Shown here: one piece after another, positions 11,074-21,899 of the stretch | Layout of the letters: each line of letters begins with the position of its first letter | Numbering within the stretch: the stretch's first letter is position 1 | Source: Aphrocallistes beatrix | Taxonomy: Eukaryota > Porifera > Hexactinellida > Sceptrulophora > Aphrocallistidae | Length of the DNA stretch: 64,000 nt | Assembly: GCA_963281255.1 (NCBI GenBank) | Contig: OY725489.1 | Span: 2,356,001-2,420,000, forward strand | Direction of reading: 5' to 3' | Position numbers and translations under genes: made by a program | The notes under the pieces: model-generated | What the model saw: only the letters and a program-made list of their open reading frames with translations | Told to the model about the DNA's origin: nothing | The model's database searches: none

Positions 11074-11194
11074 AGTACTGGTTGTATGGGAAAAATGAGT
11101 TGTTGAGTTGTGTTCAAACACTTTTGTCCGGTTAGTGTAATATACTAGCGGGACAGAATTTTAACACTTCATTCTTCCTCATACAACCAGCACT
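11074..11194. mobile_element. 121-bp MITE with TAGTRCTGGTTGTAT ends
   Basis: AGTACTGGTTGTATGGGAAA at the left is mirrored by CCTCATACAACCAGCACTA at the right. It interrupts T4 coding similarity just after the segment that aligns upstream of the expected DATG motif. The superfamily is unknown. Confidence 0.65.
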
Positions 11195-11844
11195 AATTTA
11201 GTTCTATCTGATTTTAAGAATATAGATACTACAAATGGTTCCTGGACTATACTATACTGAATATACCCTGAAACAGGAACTTCTGTTGGGAATGAACGAA
11301 TATATTCCTGTGTCGCTATAATATCTGTCATATCATTGTTAGAAAATCTATACTCGGATTTGAATTCAGATTTAACACGCCTTAATTAAACATTCTTTTG
11401 ATTTTAGATATGTAAAATTACCATGAAGGAATCCTTATTATCCTTATCAGTAAACTGTTTGTAAAAAGTATTACTAACAGGATTATTAATCAAAATCTCA
11501 CCAATCTTTTCTCTTTCAACACTTGAAAGATGTCGAGAATGGGCAGTCTTACAATCTGAGTGTGCTAATGATAAAACTCCTTACTCGTATTTAACTGGAA
11601 TTATATTATTATCTATTAACTTGTTAATATCTTCTATAGAAAAATAAAAAAATGAACAATTATTAAATTTGCATATGGCCCATGCTTGAAAAAATGAGCT
11701 TTTTTTTTCCTACTACTACTTTTCTTTATCCAATAATGTTTATATTTAAGTACCCATTTGGGATTTATCTCAACAATATTTCTAGCGAATATATTGGTCC
11801 AATTTCTATCTAACCTATATTTACCAGCAACATCCTTAGACATA

Positions 11845-12241
11845 CAGTCGAACCTGCTATAACGGCCACTCTATATAACGGTCACCAATGAACAGTCCCG
11901 TCCAAAATTCCATAATATTGAACCTGTGTATAGCGGTCACCTGCTCAACGCGGCCAGCGGCCACCCTTTTGTAGTCCCTTACTGACCCTAAAATTGTGTA
12001 TAACGGCCATCATCTGTCTATAACGGCCATTACCATTTTCACCTTTTTATGTTTTTATTACAGGACATGTTACGAACGATAAACAAGTTTCATGTAATTA
12101 CTTCAAGTAATGGAACTACATGTAGTAAATATGTTTCATTCTAGATAGGGTTAAGACAATCACCTGTATATAGCGGTCACCTGTGTATAACGGCCAATTT
12201 TGTCCAGTCCCTTGGGTGGCCGTTATATACAGGTTCCACTG
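11845..12241. mobile_element. pogo-type MITE, CAGTCGAACCTGCTATAACG family
   Basis: Begins CAGTCGAACCTGCTATAACG after TA and ends AGGTTCCACTG before TA. Internal words TATAACGGCCA and TATAGCGGTCACC repeat several times in both orientations. It is 397 bp, inserted into the T4 transposase relic. A 3' end fragment of the same family lies at 53037-53070. Confidence 0.85.
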
Positions 12242-13516
12242 TATATTATTCCAATCATCGAATTCAAGGAAAAACCGCCTATTCAAGGAAAGTAATCAAA
12301 GAACAGTTCAGATGTTGATAAAATCCACATGATAACCAGTGGACTTCTCTCTATTAAACTGCCATTTAGTTTAGTCATTAGTTTAGATATGAATTCTTCA
12401 ACTATGAAGCTGGTTTAATTCTACAATTGCAGAAAACCTGGAATTATTCGAGGAAGTATACAATCAAAATACCTGCAACCATCAACCAATAATATTGATT
12501 CACAATGAATAAACGTGTGATAGACACTTTCCCCATTATCATTTTCAGAATCTAGACTAAGATTTTGATGTCTATTTTTTAGTTCATTGTATGCATCAAT
12601 ATCAGATGCAACAGAGGAGCAAACTATTAGTAAATTATCGTTATGTAAATCAAACTCTACTGACTCCCAAACCAACTCAGAAGAGTCCATTATGGTGGAT
12701 TTTTCTCAATTACTGGATCACAAATAATCCTCAGTATGCCTGCGCTAACCAAAGTGGTTCGAATTTTCATTGAGAGCAAATCTAAGCTATATCATACCCG
12801 AAGATCTTCAGATTGAATATCGGCAAACCTTTGTTTGAGTACTGTCTGAATGCCAAAGTTATTCTTTGTCCACTTCAAGTATAACTTGCGCCTTTGAAAA
12901 ATCCTGTTACCACCATAAATTTCTTTAGAAAGTGTGCCCCATATTGAATTTGAGTCTCTAGGATTAGTGGAGAGTTTTTCATTTAGAGCGGAGAATGACA
13001 GAAATCTTCAAAATTCAAATCGCTAAATCTTTCTAGATCAAAAGGTAAATCTATAGAATGAATCTAATAAATATAGACATATAAAGTGTGATTTTGGAAC
13101 CTAAAAATAGTTGATACAGCTGTACTAATAATTACAATTGTTAATTTAGGAACCTACCAGTCGAATAGATTTGCAATGAGTAGATGAATAGATGAGAAAA
13201 ATAATGAACCAACTGGTTTAGAATTGAAAATGAACCAACTGGTTTAGAATTGAAATAAACCAACTTCTTCAATTTATAAACCATTTAGGAATTCAGGATG
13301 ACGAATATAGATAGTGTGATGAGAAGATCCTTACTTGAGGTGGCTTATTTTAGAAAGTTTGAATTGTGTTGGGGATGGATTTGGATATCATCTTCACACA
13401 AGAGAATACAAAACGTCAAACTAAAGAATGTCATGTCTAGCTTCCAAATACGTATGCATACACATTGAATCAAACTCAACTTGTTTTTTTGACAATTCGA
13501 AAAATGAGCGAAAAAT

Positions 13517-13882
13517 GGGTTTGTGTATAATTCTGTACTTGATTTTTACTTGGAACCACCACTTACCCCTCATTTGATAAGTAGTATCAAGTAGTTAGAC
13601 TTAAAAATACCTGACAAGCGTCAACACTCAACAGTCCAAAGATTCCATTTCTACACATAAATTTTCTCATTTCTTTCAAATTATTGCATTTATTATTTGC
13701 ATAGTAGTACAATTTGAATGTAATATTTTAAGAAAGGTTTACTGAACATGCGTAGCGAGCAATTTTGTCACCACAGTATACGATAACGATTTGTGCAGGG
13801 AGGTTGCGGGATATGCACTGTCACGAAAAAATTTGCACCGCCCCAGAATGGTTCTGTCACGAAAATTTTGGTACTACAAAGG
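13517..13882. other. No gene seen
   Basis: Ordinary AT-rich sequence. TCACGAAAAAATTTGCACCG and TCACGAAAATTTTGGTAC near 13820-13870 are imperfect repeats. They resemble the GGTCC-type low-complexity block at 14450-14660 into which the 13883 element appears to have inserted. Confidence 0.5.
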
Positions 13883-14440
13883 CAGGGTTACCATACGTCC
13901 TTTTTTAGAAAGGACAGTCCTTCTTTTTTGCTACCTGTCCTTTTTAAAATATGCTGTCCTTTTTGTCCTTTTTTTTCGCTTTTTGTCCTTATTGTCCTTT
14001 TTTATCGCTTTTTGTCCTTTTTGTTCTTATAAACTCATTCTTGTCCTTTTACGTTTTACTTGTAGATTATATACTAGAATGGCTATCATGATGATTTAGC
14101 ATATTTTGGAAATCGAAACCCTAGGTGAGAATTTACATATATGTACGCAGCTTCACCAACAAATTCAAACCGATATCTCTTAAACTCAGGTCTGTACACC
14201 ACATACGGCCGGACACCAGCACTCATTTTAGAACTGTGCTACTATAACATTATATTGGATCAGAGATCCAATATAATGATATAGAAGCACACTAAAAACA
14301 TTCAAAACAATTCCTTGGAGTGCTAGCACCCAGACAGCCATTATTGTCGTTCGCTACGCTCTCTCTTTACATCGTTTTACTAAATCTTCGATCTATCCCT
14401 GAGTGTCCTTTTTTTTATGACTGAGGAGATGGCAACCCTG
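13883..14440. mobile_element. hAT-like MITE, CAGGGTTACCATACG/GGCAACCCTG
   Basis: The left end CAGGGTTACCATACGTCC and right end GAGATGGCAACCCTG are imperfect inverted repeats. Flanking TACAAAGG and TGCAAAGG form an 8-bp duplication with one mismatch. The left interior is a TGTCCTTTTT low-complexity array (about 13905-14050), echoed at 14404-14412. The shared palindromic module (14170-14290) is nested inside. The two long overlapping frames here are translations of the array, not genes. Confidence 0.8.
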
Positions 14441-14449
14441 TGCAAAGGA

Positions 14450-14660
14450 GCATTTTTCCATGGAATATTGGTCCGGGGACCACTTTCTCTAGGAAAAATC
14501 GTCCGGGAGACTAATTATTTCTTGGAAAATTGGTCCTCCCCTGAAAATTTTGTCCTGCAATGACCATTTTTCCAAGGAATATTGGTCCGTGCGGACCAAA
14601 ATTCCTTATGGAAAATTGGTTCCCCAGGACCAAAATTCCACAAGAAAAAATTGCTCCAAA
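14450..14660. repeat. Degenerate GGTCC/GGACC palindromic array
   Basis: Repeats such as GGAATATTGGTCCGGGGACC, GAAAATTGGTCC and GGACCAAAATTCC recur about every 28-30 bp. Each combines TTCCATGGAA-like and GGTCC...GGACC palindromes. There is no coding potential. Confidence 0.65.
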
Positions 14661-15005
14661 TTTAACATTGATCAAAATTTAACATTGTCCTTATTGCTGT
14701 TGATTAACAGACAGTATACAGGAACCCATTGCAACTGTATAAAAATTGGTACTAGGTTCTATTAAATGTATTTAACTTAGACCCTATATTGTTACAGATA
14801 GTAAATGACACTTGTGTGTTTCTCCTAATTAGGAATAATCAATTTTTATTTTATAATTATGAATATACAATCTAGGAAGCTATCCCTTTTTTTCGTTTAA
14901 CCTCGAGGAAATATATATTCTCCATTCGCGCTAACTCTCAGGAACGTATCCTCGCAGACGGCGATGGATCTTTGCATTACCTTGGTAATTATTTAGACCA
15001 TAAGA
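14661..15005. other. No gene seen
   Basis: AT-rich spacer, with AAATTTAACATTGATCAA and AAATTTAACATTGTCC as a short direct repeat at 14656-14690. Nothing else stands out up to the hAT MITE at 15006. Confidence 0.5.
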
Positions 15006-15326
15006 CAGTGTTTCTTAACCTTTTTAGACTTCCGCACCCCTTCAGCTTTCGAAATCAACTCTCGCACCCCTTTTTAATATAAAGGTAGCGCCAATACGTC
15101 TATTCAATAAAATGCATTGATTTACACATTATATGATTTTGAAAAAGCACTTCCAAGAATACAATAAAATGTGCTAAAGCTAAATAATGCACTTCATTGG
15201 TAGACAAAATGGAACAAATTTGTTATTACTCAGTAAATATTAAACAAGTGGCTATACTTTCTCGCACCCCCAGAATCGTCCCTCGCACCCCCAAGAGGTG
15301 CGTGCACCCCCGGTTGAGAACCACTG
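15006..15326. mobile_element. hAT MITE with perfect 8-bp duplication CCATAAGA
   Basis: CAGTGTTTCTTAACCTTTTT opens and GGTTGAGAACCACTG closes a 321-bp element. CCATAAGA flanks it at 14998-15005 and 15327-15334. Repeated CTCGCACCCC and TGCACCCCC words in the interior are typical of Charlie-like hAT MITEs. Related elements are at 26148 and 40525. Confidence 0.92.
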
Positions 15327-15334
15327 CCATAAGA

Positions 15335-15972
15335 CAAGGTGTATTAATAATCAAAAGAATTGCATTGGTATACTGTATTGTATGGGCCTAAGGTTTTGTC
15401 TTCAACCTGTCTGGGTCTCAGATAAATTAAAAGCGAAAATAGCCAGTATCCCTCATTCTAGAGGCCAGTATAATTTATTGAAATGCAGTGTTCTGTTTTG
15501 TATGATTGCAATCTAAATAATCTATGATGGTACATCCATTTATTAATAAACTAGGATTTATTTAAATATACGTAGTTGATACATTTCGTACTTTTACTAT
15601 CCCCGATTTTTTTTACCACGAAAAGAAAAAAATCATTTCATCGTGGCCAGACAGCCAAGAACTATTGTTTTCGTCTTTCTTGCATTGCCATTACAATTAA
15701 CAAAATATTAATAGTGTATATACTTTAATACTACAGGGGCTTGGAATAATTACCTCCTTAAAATAATCGCCCTCCAAAATGGATACTGAAATTAGTTTTC
15801 CTCTAGATGAGATTTGCAATAAATTATTCCCTCCTAACTCAACTTTCGATCAATCTTAGAATTACATCGTGATATCTTCTCTACTATTTTGGTAGGCCCC
15901 CTCATTGTAGGAATTCTAGTTACGATACGAGTATTTGATCATACATTGTATAATGCTGATATATATCTTATG
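15335..15972. other. No gene seen
   Basis: AT-rich spacer. The overlapping 64- and 72-codon plus-strand frames starting near 15200-15300 begin inside the MITE and show no family signature. Confidence 0.5.
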
Positions 15973-16499
15973 TCCTTACTATTAAAACTCAATTAATATT
16001 TGTTTGTGTGTGTATATATATATATATATATCTGTAACGAATTGATTGAAGAAACTTCCGGGTGCAGAAAGCTGATTTTCAAATTGTTGGAGTCTTTTGG
16101 CTATGGCTCCACTAAGTTCTGAGCTCAGAGCAAAATGTCGACTCATCATGGAACTATGACGTCATTGCCACATTTTTAAAAGTTAAGCAATACGTACATT
16201 TATTCGAGCATAACTCCATTTTAAGTGATAGAAGGCTGAAATTTTAATAGAATCTGTATACTAGTCAAAAAATGATGACTTAACACTTTGTTATGACGTC
16301 ATCATTACTCATCAAAATTTTAAAAATTGACAATTTTGGTGATTTTTCGTGCCCTATCGATTATAGCATTAGGACAGAGGTATTTAGAGATGTTATTTCC
16401 ATTTTAATCAATCAATGTGATCCCAGGCGACCGAAGGAAGCCTCCGGCGGACACAAAGTGTCGCCAGCCGCGCAGTGCAAACAAACGAAGCGCGCTTGT
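15973..16499 (+). repeat. A-family repeat, near full length, with 5' end motif
   Basis: The end motif TCCTTACTATTAAAACTCA lies at 15973-15992. A GTGT/TATA microsatellite follows, then the A body from GTAACGAATTGATTGAAGAA (16034) to the tail CGAAGCGCGCTTGT (16499). It contains TGACGTCA twice. The GGCGGACACAAAGTG hairpin is reduced on one side. A B-family repeat begins 47 bp downstream. Confidence 0.85.
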
Positions 16500-16545
16500 A
16501 CTATTAGTAGTATTAAAATGCTAGGAATATTTTTTTTAATAATGT

Positions 16546-17617
16546 TTGTCCGAATTGATTGAAGAATTGGGAAGTCATAGATATGTGAAAATTGACATGT
16601 AGGTGTCAAATGATATGACTACAATTAGGTTCTAAGATCTAAGCGAAATTTTCATACCTCTGCAAAAAAATGGGAAACAATTTTTCCTTTTCTTTACAAA
16701 ATAAATGATTACACTTGCACAATAGAAATTATTGTACAACACTACAATAGATCGTCATTGTTAATAATTATTACTTTAAAGCCAAAACTTTTGTTTGATA
16801 TATTAAATGTATTATAGTGTAAAGCAATAGAAAAGATTATGTTCATCTTTTCACACTATTTGAAGAATTTTGAAAAATATCCTAGAGACTAGCTTCCAAA
16901 GGTTGACATGAGGTTTTCAAGGATGTAGATTTCGAATATCATATTTTTGAGTAAATTTGATAATTAATTTCTTTAATTTGTTTACAATAGATACATAAAG
17001 TAAACAAATCTCAAAAATATGCTAGAAAATTGCTTTAAAGGTTACCATGGGGTTTTCAAGGGTGTAGATTTCGAATATCATATTTTCGAGTAAATTTCAT
17101 AATTAATTTGTTTAATTTGTTTACAATAGATACATAAAGTAAACTAATCTCAGAAATATGCTAGAAAATTGCTTTAAACGGTTAACATGGGGTTTTCAAG
17201 GGTGTAGATTTAGAATATCATATTTTCGAGCAAATTTCATAATTAATTTGTATAATTTGTTTACAATAGATACATAAAGTAAACAAATCTCAAAAATTGG
17301 CTAGAAGCTGGCTTCCAACGAGTATCATGGGATATTCAGGGGTTTTGATTTCGAAAATTCCATTTTCAGATCAATATGATAAATTATTTGTTTACTTTTG
17401 TTTAAATGGAAGTAAAGTATTGAACAAAAAGATAATATAACATGATAGTTCAATTTACCTACTTAATGTGACCATTAATTAGTGAGAGTGATCAATATTA
17501 AATTATTGAGTAACATAATTAATGAGCAATAATTGGGTAACCCCAGGCGCCCACAGGGCGACTCTGCGGACACGCAGCGCCTGCAATCCGCTCAGCGCAA
17601 GCAAGCGAAGCGCTTGT
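16546..17617 (+). repeat. B-family repeat with four ~140-bp tandem units and hairpin tail
   Basis: Starts TTGTCCGAATTGATTGAAGA, which resembles the A-family head. Between 16885 and 17440 it carries four tandem units spaced 139, 140 and 141 bp apart. Each contains GTAGATTTCGAATATCAT, then ATTTTCGAGTAAATTTC and TACATAAAGTAAACAAATCT. It ends with a hairpin tail (GACTCTGCGGACACGCAG, then GCAAGCGAAGCGCTTGT). Head and tail are shared with A, so B looks like the same transposition type with a different body. A second copy is at 32461. Confidence 0.8.
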
Positions 17618-18210
17618 TATTTTTAAGTGATACTTTAATAAATCATATTTATAAATAGAGGTTATAAATGAAAGCAATTCGCTCTAATTAAATATTGTTT
17701 GTATCTGTTGCTTTTCGATTATGTCAATCAGCAAGTGCTTGGAATGTTTACGTCAGGGTGTGAAGCAATCTTCTGACCAATCTCAATCAGCTTGTGTAAT
17801 ATGAAATCGTCATCAAAACATCTAATTTTGATTGAAGAATGTAACACAGAAACAAAGTCTAACACCAGTCATTCCAGTTACATTCTGATTGCACATCGTC
17901 GTAATTTATTTGTAAGAGAACGATAATGCACTACGTAATAAATATCATTAATTAATAATGAACGAAAAGGCAATTTCTCACACATGTAAATCAATGCATA
18001 TTTCTCCAATATGTTATATCTACTTGCAAATATTCATATTGAAGCTTACCAAGAATCCAAGATGCTCTTCATATCTTTGGTTAGTCAACATTCAAGCTTG
18101 AGCTTTAAGAGTTTAAAACACAGGTTGGTGCGAGGAGCGCACTAATCTAATTATGATTTTTAAGCTATAGGTTATAAAGTATTGAATACATAAGAGTAAT
18201 TCACACGTAC
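17618..18210. other. No gene seen
   Basis: AT-rich sequence without long frames or terminal repeats that I can pair. Confidence 0.5.
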
Positions 18211-18676
<466 letters not shown>

Positions 18677-18749
18677 GTATACATACGTACACCAATATAG
18701 AGACAAATAAAATAATCTATAAACTGGATCAAACATAAATTTATCAAGT

Positions 18750-19229
18750 ACAAGCGCGCTTCGATGGATTGCGCTGCGCGGCTGACGGACACTTTGTGTC
18801 CGCCAGAGGCGCCTGTGGTAACTATTGATTAATTAAAAGAGAAATAACATACGTATGTAAATACGTCTGTCCTACTATTATAATCTATATCGCACGAAAA
18901 ATCACCAAATTTATCAATTTTTAAAATTTTGATGAGTAATCATGACGTCATAACAAAGTGATGAGTCATCATTTTTTGTTGATAATTGCATCATATGTGA
19001 GGTATGTTAGTATACAGATTGTCTTAAAATTTCATCCTTCTCTCTCATATAATGGCTGAGTTATGCTCGAATAACTGTATTGCTTAACTTTTAAAAATGT
19101 GACAATGACGTCATAATTCCATGATGAGTCGATACTTTTGTCTGAGCTCAGAACTTACTGGAGCCATAGCCAAAAGACTCCCACAAATTAGCTTTCTGGG
19201 CCAGACAGTGTCTTCAATCAATTCGTTAC
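18750..19229 (-). repeat. A-family repeat, full length
   Basis: Reads on the minus strand from GTAACGAATTGATTGAAGAC (19229) to GCGCTTGT (18750). It contains TGACGTCA near 18940 and near 19106, and a GTGTCCGCC arm of the tail hairpin. Its head side runs into (TA)n and then a Tigger MITE. The end motif AGTTTTAATAGTAAGGA appears beyond that MITE at 19590-19606, as expected if the MITE inserted into the element's flank. Confidence 0.85.
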
Positions 19230-19231
19230 AG

Positions 19232-19263
<32 letters not shown>

Positions 19264-19272
19264 ACACATATA

Positions 19273-19579
19273 CAGTAGAACGTCAGTTATCCGAACTTCA
19301 GTTATCCGAACACTTCAGTTATCCAAACCCCTTGGTTGACCAAACTAAAATATAATAAATGTATAAATGATGCATCCCTGAGTTGATAATTAAAATTATT
19401 ACACTGCCATCATTTTATATACAATTGATGATACCTACATAAGCTAATAAGTATTTTATCCATATCCATCATTGTGACTACTTAGTACTACTGACCAACT
19501 TTTCTATATAATTACATAGCAACTTCAGTTATCCGAACCCCCGCGGTCCCAACCCGTTCGGATAACTGACGTTCTACTG
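19273..19579. mobile_element. pogo/Tigger MITE, CAGTAGAACGTCAGTTATCC family
   Basis: TA flanks both ends (19271-19272 and 19580-19581). The termini CAGTAGAACGTCAGTTATCC and GGATAACTGACGTTCTACTG are perfect inverted repeats. It is 307 bp and inserted into the (TA)n flank of the A repeat. Confidence 0.92.
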
Positions 19580-20097
19580 TACATTAATCAAGTTTTAATA
19601 GTAAGGACTTACGATTGAGGCCATGCTTGGTAAGATGAATCAACAAAATGAATATACAGTCGACTCCGCTTAATAGGGTCACTGTTTGATCGGGTCAACC
19701 GCTTAATCGGGTCACTTTTGGCAGGACCGGAATAGCTATCACCATAGCCAACTTAATAATATACGGCTATATATGTCACCGGGAAGGCCATAAAACGAAG
19801 AGGCCAGTTTTAACAAAGTCAAAATTTAATTAGACCGATCAATCAAAAACCGCTTCCGATAGACATTTGAAATGTATTATTACCTTATACAAACATTAAA
19901 TCAGAGTATCCAATTCCGCTGTCAAAAATTTGATATGTGATCATGTGATCAATGTGATTATGTGATCATGTGATGCGCAATAGGCTCTTTATAGAGCGGA
20001 AAATGTTGCTGTTCTAGCTCATTTTAAACATTGTTATCTGCATTCCTAATGCCTGATTTTTTGATAGAGCAACAATAGGAAGACCTCAAGCCAAATA

Positions 20098-20619
20098 CAG
20101 TACACCCTCGGTTATCCGAACACCTCCGTTTGTTAGCTCAAAGATTGGTGTTCGGATAAGTGAAATCGTTCGGATAAGCGAAATACGTATTTTACGCTCT
20201 TAAATACACATGTACCAACTTAGATGTAATTAAAGAACGTATTATGATTTGAATACTACTTACACGTATGTATAGCCAAACAAATTGACAATGCTAAGCA
20301 CAATTTTGGAACATACATTTTTAAGGAATTGATTTATTAAACATTATTTCAGTTATCCGAACACATTATTTCAGTTATCCGAACACATCATTTCAGTTAT
20401 CCGAACACATATTTCAGTTATCCGAACACATCATTTCAGTTATCCGAACACATTATTTCAGTTATCCGAACACATCATTTCAGTTATCCGAACACATTAT
20501 ATTTCAGTTATCCGGACACATTATTTTCACAAATTCGATTGAAAAGTAATTGATAAAATGAGTGGTACTCGAACACACTGTTCGGATAATCAAGGTGTCG
20601 GATAATCGAGGGTCTACTG
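20098..20619. mobile_element. pogo/Tigger MITE with internal array of its own terminal motif
   Basis: TA CAGTACACCCTCGGTTATCC opens and CGAGGGTCTACTG TA closes the 522-bp element. Positions 20343-20520 hold about nine copies of a 20-23-bp unit containing TTTCAGTTATCCGAACACAT, related to the GGTTATCCGAACAC of its terminus. It is nested in the left arm of foldback 1. Confidence 0.9.
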
Positions 20620-21033
20620 TAATCTGAAAATTTTAGTTGGAATGTCTATGCATTCCTCAGTTGCTATGGAAACAAAAAATTACATGTTTATGCCATAACT
20701 CGAAAGGTATAGATCGTAGACACTAAGAAATTATACCATTTAATCCGTAAACTAATACTTCCTATATAAAATAATACTATTCACATGTCTATTCTCAATA
20801 AGTTCTGAGTTATCTAGGATTTTGTCACATCTCATTACTTCTCCATAGATCGTGATAAAATCCTAGATAACTCAGAATATGTACATCTGAATAGTATTAT
20901 TCTCATATAGGAAGTAATAGTTTACGGATTAAATGGTATAATTTCTTAGTGTCTACGATCTATACCTTTCGAGTTATGGCATAAACATGTAATTTTTTGT
21001 TTCTATAGCAACTGAGGAATGCATAGCCATTCC

Positions 21034-21447
21034 CAGGGATGGTGGAAATGCTGTTAACAACCACTTTGGCTGTTTGCTGTTAACAGCTCACAATTGGCTG
21101 TATACAGGTACAATTTCCAAACAATTAACAGTCTAGCTCTGCTGTTATTCGAGCTTTTAAAGCAATTTTCTTTGCTGTTAACAGCCCAATTTGAGCTGTT
21201 AACAGCCAATTCGAGCTGCTAACAGCCCAATTTGAGCTGTTAAGAGCCAACTCGTGCTGCTAACAGCCCAATTTGAGCTGTTTTCATTCCTGTATATGGT
21301 TCTATAATAATATCTATATTTTTGAATATTTTATCTCAAATTTAGATTATAAAAATAGATAGACAGATATAAATTAAAATCTAGCGATAACTGTTAACAG
21401 CCACAATTTTGCGTTGGCTGTTAACAGCTTAGCTGTTTCCATCCCTG
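21034..21447. mobile_element. hAT MITE with CAGGGATGG ends and GCTGTTAACAGC words
   Basis: CAGGGATGGTGGAAATGCTG is mirrored by AGCTGTTTCCATCCCTG. Flanks GCCATTCC and GATATTCC are each one change from GACATTCC, which is the sequence predicted from the undisturbed opposite arm of the foldback (near 20640). The interior repeats GCTGTTAACAGC-type palindromes about ten times. Confidence 0.88.
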
Positions 21448-21899
21448 GATATTCCAAATAAAATTTTCAGATTATTTGGCTTGAGGTCTTCCTATTGTTG
21501 CTCTATCAAAAAATCAGGCATTAGGAATGCAGATAACAATGTTTAATATGAGCTGCAACAGCAACATTTTCCGCTCTAAAAAGAGCCTATTGCGCAATCA
21601 CATGATCGATATCAAATTTTTGAAAGCGGAGTTGGATAATCTAATATAATGTTTGTATATGGTAATAATATATTTCAAATGTCTATCGGAAGCGGTTTTT
21701 GATTTATCGGTCTAATTAAATTTTGACTTTGTTAAAACTGGCCTCTTCGTTTTATGGCCTTCTCGGTGACATAAACAGCCGTATATTAAGTAGGCCATGC
21801 TCTCACACATTGAAGCTAATACAAAATATTTTCGGTTAATAGGGTGCTCCGCTTAATTGGACCAAAATGTCCTCTGACCGATGTGACAACTCATACTTA

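Larger units (their letters stand above)
10861..12690 (-). pseudogene. T-family transposase relic, copy T4
   Basis: Minus-strand fragments: MDSSELVWESVEFDLHNDN from 12690, then after a MITE MSKDVAGKYRLDRNWTNIF from 11843. Next comes VLSLAHSDCKTAHSRHLSS near 11590-11530, then DKDNKDSFM, and RFSNNDMTDIIATQEYI with VSGYIQ and QEPFVVS near 11350-11220. These align in order with T1 (WTNFFSS, VLGSLSEEHLDNETVHSRN, RYSNDNWSEL, VNGYIQSLGHNPFIV). The DATG catalytic segment is not recognisable, stops are frequent, and the region is AT-rich. It is a dead copy. Confidence 0.6.
10211..13516 (-). mobile_element. T-family DNA transposon with ~89-bp terminal inverted repeats
   Basis: The left terminus (10211-10299; CTCATTTTTCGAATTGTC, GTGTATGCATACGTATTTGG, AAGCTAGACATGACATT) recurs inverted at 13427-13516 with only a few differences. 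Between them, on the minus strand, lies a decayed coding region homologous to the T relics at 21.9-23.1, 23.2-28.3 and 34.4-37.3 kb. This is the only one of the four whose ends I can define. Two MITEs are inserted (11074-11194 and 11845-12241). No clear target duplication is visible. Confidence 0.65.
19743..21798. mobile_element. Foldback element 1 (long inverted arms, two nested MITEs)
   Basis: The sequence from CATAGCCAACTTAATAATAT to about 20097 is repeated inverted at 21465-21798. The inner arms 20625-20800 and 20855-21033 are also inverted, including TAGATCGTAGACACTAAGAA and its complement. Removing a pogo MITE (20098-20619) and a hAT MITE (21034-21447) leaves one long hairpin with an axis near 20830. 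There is no open frame of note. The 8-bp duplication identifies it as a mobile unit rather than a simple palindrome. Confidence 0.8.
19657..21887. mobile_element. pogo MITE (CAGTNGACTCCGCTTAAT family, copy 2), split by a foldback
   Basis: The left portion, 19657-19742, begins CAGTCGACTCCGCTTAATAG after TA. The right portion, 21799-21887, resumes with GCTCTCACACATTGAAGC and stops at CCGATGTGAC, so the last ~25 bp are missing compared with the copy at 59591. The foldback sits between GCTATCAC and GCTCTCAC, an 8-bp duplication with one mismatch. Confidence 0.8.

Noticed and set aside
13791..14099. Two overlapping plus-strand frames with hydrophobic (membrane-like) stretches
   Set aside because: The hydrophobic runs are translations of the TGTCCTTTTT array inside a hAT MITE, readable in more than one frame.
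16293..16562. Conserved ~80-90-codon frames in several A repeats (also at 55005, 56101 and 60983)
   Set aside because: The frame recurs because the DNA repeat is conserved. It starts at different points, is broken in other copies and ends in the GC hairpin tail. The palindromes, not codons, are the conserved feature.
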